Shown here in pieces: positions 7,446 through 15,657 of a stretch of DNA of 16,116 nucleotides; within the stretch, counting starts at the first letter, position 1, and the number at the start of each line of letters is the position of its first letter. The stretch is taken from positions 1-16,116 of the forward strand of contig JBEIJQ010000069.1 in assembly GCA_040380145.1 (NCBI GenBank). Reading direction: 5' to 3'. The stretch comes from JBEIJQ01 sp040380145. GTDB taxonomy: Bacteria > Bacteroidota > Bacteroidia > Chitinophagales > Saprospiraceae. Under the pieces are notes generated by a model. It ran no database searches. It had not been told where the DNA came from and was given only the letters and a program-made list of their open reading frames with translations. The position numbers were made by a program, and so were the translations under genes.

Positions 7446-10103
7446 TCATTTTTTTTTCTCCCAAAGAAAACCGCCGTCGCCGCCGTTTTCTTCTTCGTTA
7501 TCGGCATCGTCTTTCCAATCGTCGGTGAACTCTGGCGTGTCTTCCAACTCGGCGGGCTCTTGGAAGATTACGACGTTGCCGAATTTTTCGCGAATGGTCC
7601 GTTGGATTTCGTCGTGCTGGCGTTGTTCATCTGCGGCGATCACGGCCTTGACCCCTTTTTTGTCGAATTTCCAATTGAACTCTTTTTTCGCGAGGTTGCC
7701 GTAAGCGTGGACGTATAGGTTGAACAGCCCGTTTTTCTTGGCTTTTTTGGGCGTATGGTTGGGATTGTGCCGTTTGAACTTGTCGAAGAATACCTGTCCT
7801 GCGTTTACCTTGAAGTAGTAATCGAACTTGTTGTCGAAATCCTGTCGGCCCGCCACGGTGAGGTTCAGAGCGCTGCTTTGGATGAACATGGCCGGGAGTA
7901 CGAAGACCCTGTTTTTGATTTCGAACTGGTTGCGCAGGTCGGTGAACACGACCCTATCGAGGTCTTGGACCTTGATAAACTTGGACAGTTGCTTGAGCAT
8001 TTCCACGTTGACCAATTCGCCGTTTTTCAAATGGATGTTGGCGAGCGCATAGAGTTTATCGCTGAGGAAATCGCCCTTTTCGTTCCAATAGGCTCTGACG
8101 AAGATATTGGCGTTGAGCTGGCCCTTGATGTTTTTGCTGGTGACGCTGGTCTGGTCGAAGTCCTCCCATTCGTAGAGCGCCCTGCTGATGTCCAGATCGG
8201 ACGTGTTGAAGATCATTTCCATTTCCGGACGGGTGCCGAGGCGGAACTCGCTGTCGAGTTCGAGCGATCCGCCCATGGCGTTCACACGGACATCTTTGAG
8301 CAGGAGTTTGTTGTCTGAAAACGTCAGCATCCCGTTGAAGCCGGAGGCGACCATTCGGCCGTATTTCAATTGGCCCACGGAGGCCCTGAACGTGCCGTTG
8401 AGCATTTGGCCAATGGTGACGGAGCCCTGTGCGTTTGCGCTCTCTGCGGTTTCCGGGCCGGTCTTTTTGCCTCCTTTTTCTTTTTGTTTGGACGGATCGG
8501 AAAAAAAATTGAGCAGGCGGTCGAGGTCCACGTTTTGGGCGTTGAGGGAGGCCTCGAAGTCCATGACGGCCTTGTCGGAATTGACGGAATCCGCGAAAAG
8601 TACCGGGATGAGGTTGTTGAACAGGCCGTTGATGGCGAAATCGCATCCGGCGCCTTCGATGCGCAGGTCGGAGATTTGGAAATCGTTGTCGGAAAGGGCC
8701 ATCCGTCCTTTTTGGACGATCATGGTCTCGCCGTTTTGTTCGAGGGAAGCGGCGTACAGGTTGATGGCTCCGGAAGCGTCCACGCGGGGCATGCCTTTCG
8801 GGTCGGTCATGTCGTCGAGGTGTCCGCGCAGACTGACCTTTTCGATGTCGAGTTCGCCGTTGCCGCCGGTAAAAGATTCGCCGAGCAGCCCGTAAATTTG
8901 GGCCAGGGCCAACTTGCCGTTGAAATCGAATTCGATGAGGGGGTTGTCGATCCCCTGCATCTTGAGTTCCATTCCGATGGGATTTCCTTCGAGGTTGCCC
9001 TGGAAATCGCGCAAGTGGAGCACGGCATCTTGGGCCCGGCCGTTTTCACCGTTGGAAAAATTAAGTCGGAAGGAAACGTCCCGGATTTTGCCGTTCATTT
9101 TCGGGTGGCTGATCTTGCCGTTTTCCAGGCCCATGCTGGCCGTGATATGGGGCAGGCGTTTTTTGTTGTAGTCTCCTTTGACGGTGGCCACGAAATTCAG
9201 GTCGGCATCGCTTTCGAACCCGCCGAGCCCCTCTTCGGTGCCGGAGGGCAGCAGCGAAAGAAGGGTTCCGATGTCGCAGTCTTTTCCTTTGAGATCGAGG
9301 TCGAAGCGCAAAGCTCCTTCCTGTTCGGGGATCTTGGCCACGGAGCCCGATGCGGAGAAGGTGTTTTTGCCGATGCCGATTTCTCCATCGTCCAGCGTGT
9401 AGGTGCCTGCCGAGTTGTCGATGGCCACGTCCAAGTCATAGTGCAGCGTTTTTCTTTCCAGATATTTGTCGCCGCCCAGCGATATGTACCCACAGAAGAT
9501 GTTGGCGTCGCTTTGGAGCTGGAAACGGTCGCTGCCGAAATCGCCGCTGAAGTTGGCCTCGTCCACGCGCAGGGCGATTTCCCGGTCTTGGAGTTCGTCG
9601 ATGTAGATCAGTCGGACTTGGCGCAGATAGCCCTTTTGGATGGAAAAGGCCACATCGCCCGAGGAATTTTCCGGGGCCGGGCTTTGATTTTGGTCGTTTT
9701 TGGGTTCTTCTTTCCAGATGTCGTAGTTGGCGCGGCCTTTTTTGTCCACGGTCACAGCGAGAAGGGCATCTTCGACGCTCACGGAATGGATGTCGTAGTT
9801 GCCCGAAAAAATGCCCCAAAGGCGGAAGCGCAGGGAGAGGTTCTCGGCTTTGAGCAGCGTGTCCCGGCCATCGGAGCCCATTACGTGGAAATGGTGCAGG
9901 TTGACCGAGGCGTTGGGGAACGACCAGAGGAGGTTGAGCTCCACTTTTTCGCAGTCCATCGGTGTTTTGAGGCGTTTTTTGAGTTCGCCCAACACGAGGG
10001 AGCCGATCTGGTTTCCGAAGAAGCCGACGACGATGAAAGAAAAAAGCAAAAAGGCGGCTATCGGGACACCGATCCAGAGCAGCAGTTTTTTGGCCAAACG
10101 CAT
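7446..10103 (-). CDS. AsmA-family envelope protein
   Basis: An 885-residue protein with a single N-terminal membrane anchor (about residues 5-28, LLLWIGVPIAAFLLFSFIVV) and a very long periplasmic part dominated by alternating beta strands, as in AsmA, TamB and YhdP, which form lipid-carrying grooves between inner and outer membranes. The AsmA N-terminal pattern follows the anchor (KTPMDCEKVELNLLWSFPNA), and an AsmA_2-type C-terminal region includes NIHLKNGELVNVEMLKQLSK and LRNQFEIKNRVFVLPAMFI. The last about 70 residues are charged, then strongly acidic. ATG at 10103 is chosen over an in-frame TTG at 10118, which would overlap the preceding stop; the ATG puts the anchor at the N-terminus. Known AsmA-family roles are phospholipid transport and outer-membrane homeostasis; a specific role here is not shown. 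It is 11 bp after the PorE-like gene. Confidence 0.88.
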   Translation of the reverse strand: MRLAKKLLLWIGVPIAAFLLFSFIVVGFFGNQIGSLVLGELKKRLKTPMDCEKVELNLLWSFPNASVNLHHFHVMGSDGRDTLLKAENLSLRFRLWGIFSGNYDIHSVSVEDALLAVTVDKKGRANYDIWKEEPKNDQNQSPAPENSSGDVAFSIQKGYLRQVRLIYIDELQDREIALRVDEANFSGDFGSDRFQLQSDANIFCGYISLGGDKYLERKTLHYDLDVAIDNSAGTYTLDDGEIGIGKNTFSASGSVAKIPEQEGALRFDLDLKGKDCDIGTLLSLLPSGTEEGLGGFESDADLNFVATVKGDYNKKRLPHITASMGLENGKISHPKMNGKIRDVSFRLNFSNGENGRAQDAVLHLRDFQGNLEGNPIGMELKMQGIDNPLIEFDFNGKLALAQIYGLLGESFTGGNGELDIEKVSLRGHLDDMTDPKGMPRVDASGAINLYAASLEQNGETMIVQKGRMALSDNDFQISDLRIEGAGCDFAINGLFNNLIPVLFADSVNSDKAVMDFEASLNAQNVDLDRLLNFFSDPSKQKEKGGKKTGPETAESANAQGSVTIGQMLNGTFRASVGQLKYGRMVASGFNGMLTFSDNKLLLKDVRVNAMGGSLELDSEFRLGTRPEMEMIFNTSDLDISRALYEWEDFDQTSVTSKNIKGQLNANIFVRAYWNEKGDFLSDKLYALANIHLKNGELVNVEMLKQLSKFIKVQDLDRVVFTDLRNQFEIKNRVFVLPAMFIQSSALNLTVAGRQDFDNKFDYYFKVNAGQVFFDKFKRHNPNHTPKKAKKNGLFNLYVHAYGNLAKKEFNWKFDKKGVKAVIAADEQRQHDEIQRTIREKFGNVVIFQEPAELEDTPEFTDDWKDDADNEEENGGDGGFLWEKKK

Positions 10104-10114
10104 ACGGGGGATTG

Positions 10115-12278
10115 TCAATCGGAAAGTGCCTCGGTGATGTTGATCCGCTTGCCGTCCCGAAAGGCGACGATGAAAGCGTCCTGGACGCCACGCTCGGCCA
10201 CTGCGTCGCGGACGGCCTGCGCTTCCGGCAAGGTGGCGTACACCCCGAGGTAATATGAGTTGTTTTGTCGTGCGCGATCCTCATAGAGTTCCACATTGCC
10301 GAGATCGGTCATTTCGGCGAAAAGCCCCAGGCGCTGTTCGGCGAAAACCCCCAGCTGCACGCGGAAAACCGTGCTTCCGAGAATGCTCGTGCCATCGGCC
10401 TGTCCGGGCCGCTTATCCCGCACGATCTGGGGGTGTACGGTCACGAAAAACGTGGCCTCGGGATTTTCCTTTGCTTTGTGTACGGGCGCCGGAGCATTTT
10501 CCTTCGCTACCGGGGCTCCCGTCGGCTTTTCGGCCGGAGCGGGGCTCGGAGAAGGAGCCTTGGGCTTTGCTGCCTGTGCCGGTGCGCCTTTTGGGGCGAC
10601 GTCTTTCGGTGTTTCCGCGGGTGTTTTGGCCGCGACGGGCGGAGCGCTCCGTGCGAGCGTCCGTGCGAGGAAGAACGTCTGCAGGGAGGCCAGATCCGGC
10701 GTCGTGATCGTGGAACGCATTTCGATGTGGCCGGAGGCGGAAACGAGCACATTGTAAGAAACGCCGGGCATCAGGCTCACTTGGTACGCTCCTTTTTCGT
10801 TGGTATAGGTTTCGACCACTTGATTGTTCTTGGCGGGTTCGAAATAAACGTATGCGCCCGCTATCGGGCTGTTGGTACCGGCTTCGCGCACTTCGCCGTA
10901 CAAGGCCTTGGCGGCCGGTGCTGGTTTGGCGGGGGATTTTTCGGGAGTCGGGGGCGCCGGGGACTGTGGAGCGGGAGCCGGTTTTTGCGCCACCGGAGCT
11001 GCCGCGATGCGCGTGGCCCCGTATATGTCCTCCAGTCCCTTTCCGCCCGGACGGTTCGACGTGAAGTAGGCCTGCTTGTTGGCCGGGTTTTCCACGAAGG
11101 CGAAATCGTCGTAACTGGAATTGACCGGCAGGCCCAGGTTTTGGGGCGTCTGCCAGGCTTTGCCGTTGGGTTTGGCGGAAAACAGGTCGAGGCCGCCGAA
11201 GCCCGCATGCCAATCGGAGGCGAAATACAGGGTGCCGTCCAGGGCCAAAAAGGGCGATGTTTCGTCGCCCGGAGTGTTGATCGTTTTGCCGAGGTTCTGC
11301 GGAGTGCCCCCAGCCATCGCCCGAACGGACGCAGGCCCAGAGGTCCATCCCGCCCATTCCGCCCGGCATGTCGGAGGCGAAATAAAGGGTTTTGCCGTCG
11401 GCCGAGAGTGCGGGACAGGTCAGGCTGCTGCCGTCCCGGTTGATCTTCAGGCGCTGCATCTCCGACCAGGCGATGATGTTGGTGGCGTTGGCGGACAAAA
11501 GAGCCTGGGGCATATCCGTGTTGCCAATGAAACGGATGCCGTTGCGCAACCGGTGCTTGGCAAAAAAGACCGTCTTGCGGTCAGCGGAAAAGACCATGAA
11601 GCCCCGGTCGTTGATGTCGATGCGATCGTTGAGCGGCTTGGCCGCCGACAAGCGGCCGTCCGCATCCGCCGCGGCACGGATAACTTGGAAGTCCGAGGCT
11701 CCTTTTTCTTTCGGGCGGTACGAAACGAAAAAAATCTCGTCGCCGTACAGCGCGGGACCGAAATCCGAATCGGGGCCGTTCACCGCTTCGGCACGGATCG
11801 CGAACTGCGGGGCGGCATGTTGCGCAGACATCGCGTAATCACAGTTTTTGATGAACCGGACAGCCTTGATGGAGTCGGTTTTGACAAATTCCGAAAATTG
11901 TTTTTTCGCCTCTTCGTAGCGCCCCAAGGCCATCAGCGTCTGACCGTAATGGAAACGATATTGGGGCGGCAAAACCGAGCCCGATTTGAAGGCGTCCGCA
12001 AAATGGGCCGTTGCCTTCGCCATTTCGTTGGTGTAGCGGTAGCAATCGGCCAATTTGGCGTGCACCGAAGCGTTCTGGGGTTTTTTCGCTAGCACGGCTT
12101 CGTAAAAAGGGATCGCTCTCTCGTAAAAACGCAGCGTCTCATAATTGAGGTCGCCCGCCGAAAGATTGTCGTCCTGCGCCGCCGCAGGCACCGAATAAAG
12201 GACGGAAATCCCACAAAACATCAAAAAGAAAAAGCGGCGCAATGTGGTTAACGGAAGAAAAAAGACGGATGGAAACAT
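10115..12278 (-). CDS. PorE-like protein: TPR, PD40 propeller, CarboxypepD_reg-like domain, SPOR-like C-terminus (frameshifted)
   Basis: Two overlapping frames encode one protein. Reading from ATG 12278: a signal peptide ending PAAAQ (31-35), TPR-like helices (about 44-135), then PD40 propeller blades with LSADGKTLYFASDMPGG (291-307). The frame breaks at a G5/C5 run (11307-11311): dropping one base turns WGHSAEP into WGTPQNLG and gives a 720-residue protein. It continues with further blades (LALDGTLYFASD, AYFTSNRPGG), a Pro/Ala linker (about 425-455), a carboxypeptidase-regulatory-like Ig fold (457-525, ALYGEVREAGTN...KGAYQV), a second Pro/Ala/Lys linker (545-605) and a SPOR-like domain (636-712, FRVQLGVFAE...YYLGVYATLPEAQAV). 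PorE of the type IX secretion system has TPR, propeller and regulatory-like domains but ends in an OmpA-type domain. The likely role is periplasmic anchoring to peptidoglycan; a T9SS role is inference. Confidence 0.85.
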
Positions 12279-12288
12279 AATTTTAATC

Positions 12289-12311
12289 GAAAATTAGCCC
12301 GGAAAATTAGC
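12289..12311. repeat. Direct repeat of gaaaattagc, 13-bp period
   Basis: The decamer gaaaattagc occurs at 12289-12298 and again at 12302-12311, just upstream of the PorE-like gene start. The copies may be tandem -7 elements for staggered start sites or a binding site for a dimeric regulator; chance is possible in AT-rich DNA. Confidence 0.5.
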
Positions 12312-12330
12312 GGTTTATTTTGGTTTCAAA
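12302..12330 (-). promoter_or_regulatory. Candidate promoter of the seven-gene minus-strand run
   Basis: On the minus strand TTTG (12330-12327) is followed after 17 bp by TAATTTTC (12309-12302), a 7 of 8 match to the Bacteroidota -7 box TAnnTTTG. Transcription would start roughly 12296, leaving a leader of about 20 nt before the ATG at 12278. A second copy of the same -7-like decamer lies 13 bp downstream. Confidence 0.4.
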
Positions 12331-12442
12331 CGTAGTTGTCGGCCTTTTCGTCCTTTTTTAGAAAAAATACTACGGACAACAACTCGCGCAGGGGGTTCCG
12401 AAAGACAAGGAGCAACCAAAACCCACCAATGCAAAAATAATA

Positions 12443-12471
12443 CAAATTGTTCTTCAAATTGTTTTTCAAAA
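12443..12471. repeat. Short tandem repeat, 12-bp unit
   Basis: The unit caaattgtt plus three bases occurs twice at a 12-bp spacing (12443 and 12455) with a degraded third unit from 12467. It is AT-rich and lies mid-spacer, far from either start codon. Confidence 0.45.
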
Positions 12472-12648
12472 GAAAATTTGCGTGGCCGGAAAAAGGGTAT
12501 CGGGATTTTTGACCTTGGGGACTTAGGAAGCCGTTTTCTTTCGAAAAAGTTCCCCTCGCTGAAAATCGTGCCAAAGCCAGCCCTTGCCGAACACCTTTGT
12601 CGGCAGCCCCCTCCCGATCCGCCGCGATCGTGGATGTCATTGGGCTGT

Positions 12649-12694
12649 AAATGCATGCAAATCAAACCATATCAACCTACGATGCAATGCATTT
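12649..12694. repeat. 8-bp inverted repeat in intergenic region
   Basis: AAATGCAT (12649-12656) and its exact reverse complement ATGCATTT (12687-12694) flank 30 bp. It lies about 200 bp upstream of the beta-helix gene. Each arm holds the palindrome ATGCAT, so an operator pair is possible; a hairpin with this loop would be weak. Confidence 0.4.
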
Positions 12695-12829
12695 GTTGGG
12701 CTCCGCACGCACCTCGAAAGCCGCGCTTTGCGAAACAAAGGGCTTTGGTTTTTGTCCCTTTTCCCGTGCGGCAAAGCGTACGATCCGACCAACTTTTTTT
12801 CGAAAAACGATTTTTTGGCGGAATCGCCT

Positions 12830-12837
12830 TATGTTTG
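12830..12837 (+). promoter_or_regulatory. Candidate -7 box of the beta-helix cargo gene
   Basis: TATGTTTG is an exact match to TAnnTTTG and sits 52 bp upstream of the ATG at 12890, giving a leader of about 45 nt. No clear -33 TTTG is found at the expected spacing; a short GGCG-GAAT-CGCC palindrome (12817-12828) lies directly upstream. No Shine-Dalgarno sequence precedes the start. Confidence 0.4.
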
Positions 12838-12889
12838 TAAAGATTATACTTTGTAATAGTATTCCTTTCAAATCTACAACCGAAACACC

Positions 12890-14992
12890 ATGGTCCGTTT
12901 TTCCTTTTTGCAAAAACTGTTCGGCGTTTGTCTCTCGCTGGCTCTGATCAGCCCCAAGAGTCCTCTCTTGGCGGGAGGCCCTCCGCCCAACTGCGGCCCG
13001 CAGCCGGGCATCCGTTTCGTGAACGACGATGCGACCGGCGCCAACGATGGCAGTACTTGGGACAATGCCCATATCAGTCTGGCAGCCGCATTGGCAGCCG
13101 CCTCGCCCGGTGAACAGATCTGGGTCAAGCAGGGCACCTACCGCCCCACCAACGGCGCCTCCCGCACCGCAGCCTTCCGCCTCAAAGCGGACGTTTCTTT
13201 GTTCGGCGGATTCGAGGACAACGGCTGTCCCGGCTTTGCCGACCGCAACCCGACTCTTTTTCCGACCGTCCTTTCCGGCGACATCGGCGTGATCGGCTCA
13301 TCGGCCGACAACAGTTTCGTCGTTGTTTTGGCCAACAATGTGGGAAACAATGTCACCGTGGACGGTTTCACGATCCGCGACGGCAACTCCAACGCCAACG
13401 GCGGCGGACTGTATGTGTTGGCCAACGGCGGCGGCCGGACTTCCTCGCCGACCTTTTTGCAGTGCCAATTCATCGGGAACACGGCCGCCGGGCTGGGCGG
13501 CGGGGTTTTTATCCAGTCCACGGTCAACTCGGGCGCTCTGCCGTCGTTCACCGGTTGCACCTTTTCCGGCAACTCGGCCCAAGGCGACGGAGGCGGATTG
13601 GCCACTCTTTCCCAACGGGGCGGAGGGATCAACATCGACTTGGACAACTGCACCTTCACGGGCAATTCCTCGCTCTCCAGGGGCGGAGGCCTGCACAACA
13701 CGGCCGTGGCGCCCGGCGGAACGATGGTGAATGCCTCCGGCTGTACCTTCAGCGGCAATACGGCCGGCACCAACGGCGGAGGGATGTCCCACTTTGCTCG
13801 GTCGGGAAGCTCGCTGATCGTCCATGTAAGCGCTTCGACCTTCACGGCCAATACGGCTGCCAACGGGGCGGGGGTGTTCAGCCTTTCCCAGGGCGGTTTC
13901 ATCGACAGCGATTTCGATGACAATCTTTTCCTCAACAACATCGCCACCGTCAATGGCTCGGGCTACTGCGCTTACACGGAACTTTCCACGGGCATCGGCG
14001 TCCACCAACTCACCGACCAACAGTTCATCGGCAACCAGGGCGGGGCCGGCGCTTTCGCCCACCTCGCCGTGAAAGGAGGGCTCGGCTCCGCCACGCTGGA
14101 CCGGGTGCTGTTCCGCGAGAACACTTCGGCCATGACGGGCGGTGCGGTACACATTGCCGCGGTGTCCATGTCGGCACAGGCGAACACCACTCTTTTCAAC
14201 ACCGTTTGTTGGGGCAATTCCGCCGGCAGAGCAGGTGGCGCCCTGTACCAGTTCGCCTCCGGCAACGGGCTTGTGGTGACTCAGCTCGTCAATTCGACGG
14301 TGAACAACAACACCGCTCCGTCCGGTGGGGCCTTTTATTCAGAGGGTAAGGGCACGACCGCTTTGTTTGACGCATACAACTGCATCGTCTGGCAGAATCC
14401 CACCACCACGCCCAAAAGCCGTCCGTTCCAGTGCAACGGAGCCACTTCTGCTTTCATGAACAACAGCATCATCGATTCGGTGGACTGTTCGCTTTTCTTT
14501 GGCGGTCCGGGATTCCTGTCCTGCGGTCCCGACATGTTTGCCTTTGATCCGATGTTCGTTAATGCCGCCGTGGGTGATCTGCACCTTTCGGCGCTTTCGC
14601 CGGCGGTGGACTTGGGCATGGCGGCAGGAGCTCCGCTCTTGGATTTCGACCAGAACCCCCGTCCTTCGGGCGGCGGATTTGATTTGGGCGCTTATGAGTT
14701 GATCGTGGTTACTCCCCGTTTGGCGATCCAAGAGGCATCAGTTCCGGCCTCTTCGGCTCCGGAACTTTTCCCCAACCCCACTTCTGGCCATGCCACCCTC
14801 CGCGCACGCGATGGCTCGTTCGAAAACGCGTTCGTTCAGGTCTTCGATATGCAGGGCCGTCTGATCGAAAGCCATGGGACGGTGAACGGCGCTACGCTCG
14901 ATCTCGATTTTTCCGGCCGGCCCGAGGGCATGTATCTCGTGCGTTCCAACCAAAACGGAAGCTTCTTTACCCTTCGGATCGTCGTGCGCTGA
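12890..14992 (+). CDS. Secreted right-handed beta-helix protein with T9SS type A sorting domain
   Basis: A 700-residue surface or secreted protein. A signal peptide (1 to about 28, ending PLLAGG) precedes FVNDDATGANDGSTWDNA (43-60) and AALAAASPGEQIWVKQGTY (66-84), the usual opening of Bacteroidota parallel beta-helix proteins. The helix carries repeats of the form C-x-F-x-GN-x-A-xxx-GGG, seen at about 197-208, 227-238, 258-268, 289-300, 320-330, 442-453 and 474-483, like polymorphic outer-membrane protein repeats. DPMFVN...GDLHLSALSPAVDLG (553-576) is the choice-of-anchor-Q type end. The C-terminal type A sorting domain (about 623-700) has ELFPNPTSG, VQVFDMQGRLI and GMYLVR, marking export by the type IX system and cell-surface attachment. 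No catalytic motif is evident; adhesion or glycan binding is possible. It is divergent from the PorE-like gene and monocistronic. Confidence 0.93.
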   Translation: MVRFSFLQKLFGVCLSLALISPKSPLLAGGPPPNCGPQPGIRFVNDDATGANDGSTWDNAHISLAAALAAASPGEQIWVKQGTYRPTNGASRTAAFRLKADVSLFGGFEDNGCPGFADRNPTLFPTVLSGDIGVIGSSADNSFVVVLANNVGNNVTVDGFTIRDGNSNANGGGLYVLANGGGRTSSPTFLQCQFIGNTAAGLGGGVFIQSTVNSGALPSFTGCTFSGNSAQGDGGGLATLSQRGGGINIDLDNCTFTGNSSLSRGGGLHNTAVAPGGTMVNASGCTFSGNTAGTNGGGMSHFARSGSSLIVHVSASTFTANTAANGAGVFSLSQGGFIDSDFDDNLFLNNIATVNGSGYCAYTELSTGIGVHQLTDQQFIGNQGGAGAFAHLAVKGGLGSATLDRVLFRENTSAMTGGAVHIAAVSMSAQANTTLFNTVCWGNSAGRAGGALYQFASGNGLVVTQLVNSTVNNNTAPSGGAFYSEGKGTTALFDAYNCIVWQNPTTTPKSRPFQCNGATSAFMNNSIIDSVDCSLFFGGPGFLSCGPDMFAFDPMFVNAAVGDLHLSALSPAVDLGMAAGAPLLDFDQNPRPSGGGFDLGAYELIVVTPRLAIQEASVPASSAPELFPNPTSGHATLRARDGSFENAFVQVFDMQGRLIESHGTVNGATLDLDFSGRPEGMYLVRSNQNGSFFTLRIVVR

Positions 14993-15012
14993 TCCTGCAT
15001 TTTCACAATGCG

Positions 15013-15046
15013 AAAAGGCCGATGCTCAAAAGTGTCGGCCTTTTTT
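15013..15046 (+). terminator. Intrinsic terminator after the beta-helix gene
   Basis: A 10-bp perfect stem AAAAGGCCGA (15013-15022) / TCGGCCTTTT (15035-15044) with a 12-nt loop is followed by a run of T to 15046. It begins 20 bp after the stop codon at 14992 and should end that transcript. The A-rich arm on the other side gives it partial bidirectional character. Confidence 0.88.
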
Positions 15047-15074
15047 GCATCCCGAATTTCCCTTTTCAACCGAA

Positions 15075-15108
15075 TTTTCTCACCGTGCGCGATCGGGGCT
15101 TATCTTTG
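15075..15108 (+). promoter_or_regulatory. Candidate promoter of the YbjN-family gene
   Basis: TATCTTTG (15101-15108) is an exact match to the Bacteroidota -7 box TAnnTTTG, with a T-rich -33-like stretch near 15075-15079 about 22 bp upstream. The start site would be near 15115, with a leader of about 34 nt before the ATG at 15149. It lies directly after the upstream terminator. Confidence 0.5.
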
Positions 15109-15148
15109 GATCGCGACGCGACGCCGCTTCCCAAACAATCCCCGCAAT

Positions 15149-15640
15149 ATGACTGCACTGCTCAAAATGGTGGCCGACTTTCTCGAATCCGAAGGGTTCA
15201 ACTTCGATTTGGACAAAGAAAATTCTCTCGTCCGGTTCGGGGTCAGCGGCCGCAATGGGCCATACAGTATGCTGATCGATGTTCTGCCCGAACATCGGTT
15301 GATCAAGTGCTTTTCGATCGTACCGGTCCGTGCGCCCGAAAACAAGCGCGAGACCATGATCGAATTTCTGACCCGGGCCAACTACGGCCTCCCGTTCGGA
15401 AATTTCGAACTCGACCTCTCCGACGGTGAGGTACGCTTCAAAACCTCGATGCACACCGATGAGGGTGCCGTCGGTCCGGCCGTGCTCCGCCGGCTCGTGT
15501 TCATCAACGCGAACTTCGCCGACGAATATATGCCGGGCATCGTGCGCATTGTAGATACGGATGTTTCTGCCGAAGAAGCGGTGCGCGACATCGAACAGGA
15601 CGGCGGAGAAGGCGGCATGGCCCCGCCCTCGGACGATTGA
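15149..15640 (+). CDS. YbjN domain-containing protein
   Basis: A 163-residue soluble protein. It matches the YbjN family (fold related to type III secretion chaperones) by its overall pattern and the core NYGLPFGNFELDLSDGEVRF (78-97), preceded by a helix after the conserved PENKRETMIEFLTRAN region. E. coli YbjN acts in stress and motility regulation, but the molecular function of the family is unclear, so no activity is assigned. The ATG at 15149 is chosen over longer in-frame versions because the upstream part would be read through the terminator and promoter and has no family resemblance. The last about 17 residues are acidic and Gly/Pro-rich, likely disordered. The glycosyltransferase gene starts 17 bp downstream. 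Confidence 0.85.
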   Translation: MTALLKMVADFLESEGFNFDLDKENSLVRFGVSGRNGPYSMLIDVLPEHRLIKCFSIVPVRAPENKRETMIEFLTRANYGLPFGNFELDLSDGEVRFKTSMHTDEGAVGPAVLRRLVFINANFADEYMPGIVRIVDTDVSAEEAVRDIEQDGGEGGMAPPSDD

Positions 15641-15657
15641 TCGCCGCCCATCGGTCC

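Larger units (their letters stand above)
12279..12889. other. AT-richer 611-bp intergenic region between divergent genes
   Basis: This is the only long spacer in the window. No convincing gene is present: the open frames inside it (for example minus 12665-12315) have no recognisable domain, unlikely composition and no signal. It contains the candidate promoters at both ends, a 12-bp-period repeat of caaattgtt (12443-12451 and 12455-12463, followed by a third partial copy at 12467) and an inverted repeat AAATGCAT (12649-12656) / ATGCATTT (12687-12694) with a 30-bp gap. It may hold regulatory sites or a small RNA, but nothing in the sequence proves either. Confidence 0.6.

Noticed and set aside
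10104..10118. TTG start for the AsmA-family protein
   Set aside because: It overlaps the preceding stop and adds five residues before the ATG at 10103, which already leads directly into the membrane anchor.
8370..10253. 627-residue open frame on the plus strand
   Set aside because: Antisense to the AsmA-family gene; Phe/Val/Gly-rich mirror of a beta-rich protein.
10265..11443. 392-residue open frame on the plus strand
   Set aside because: Antisense to the PorE-like gene, whose domains are evident on the minus strand.
12443..12471. CRISPR-like short repeats
   Set aside because: Only two full units of 9 bp at 12-bp spacing, with no spacers and no cas genes.
12315..12665. Possible small gene of 116 residues on the minus strand in the long spacer
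   Set aside because: No recognisable domain, leader or promoter placement, and the composition is basic and erratic; treated as non-coding.
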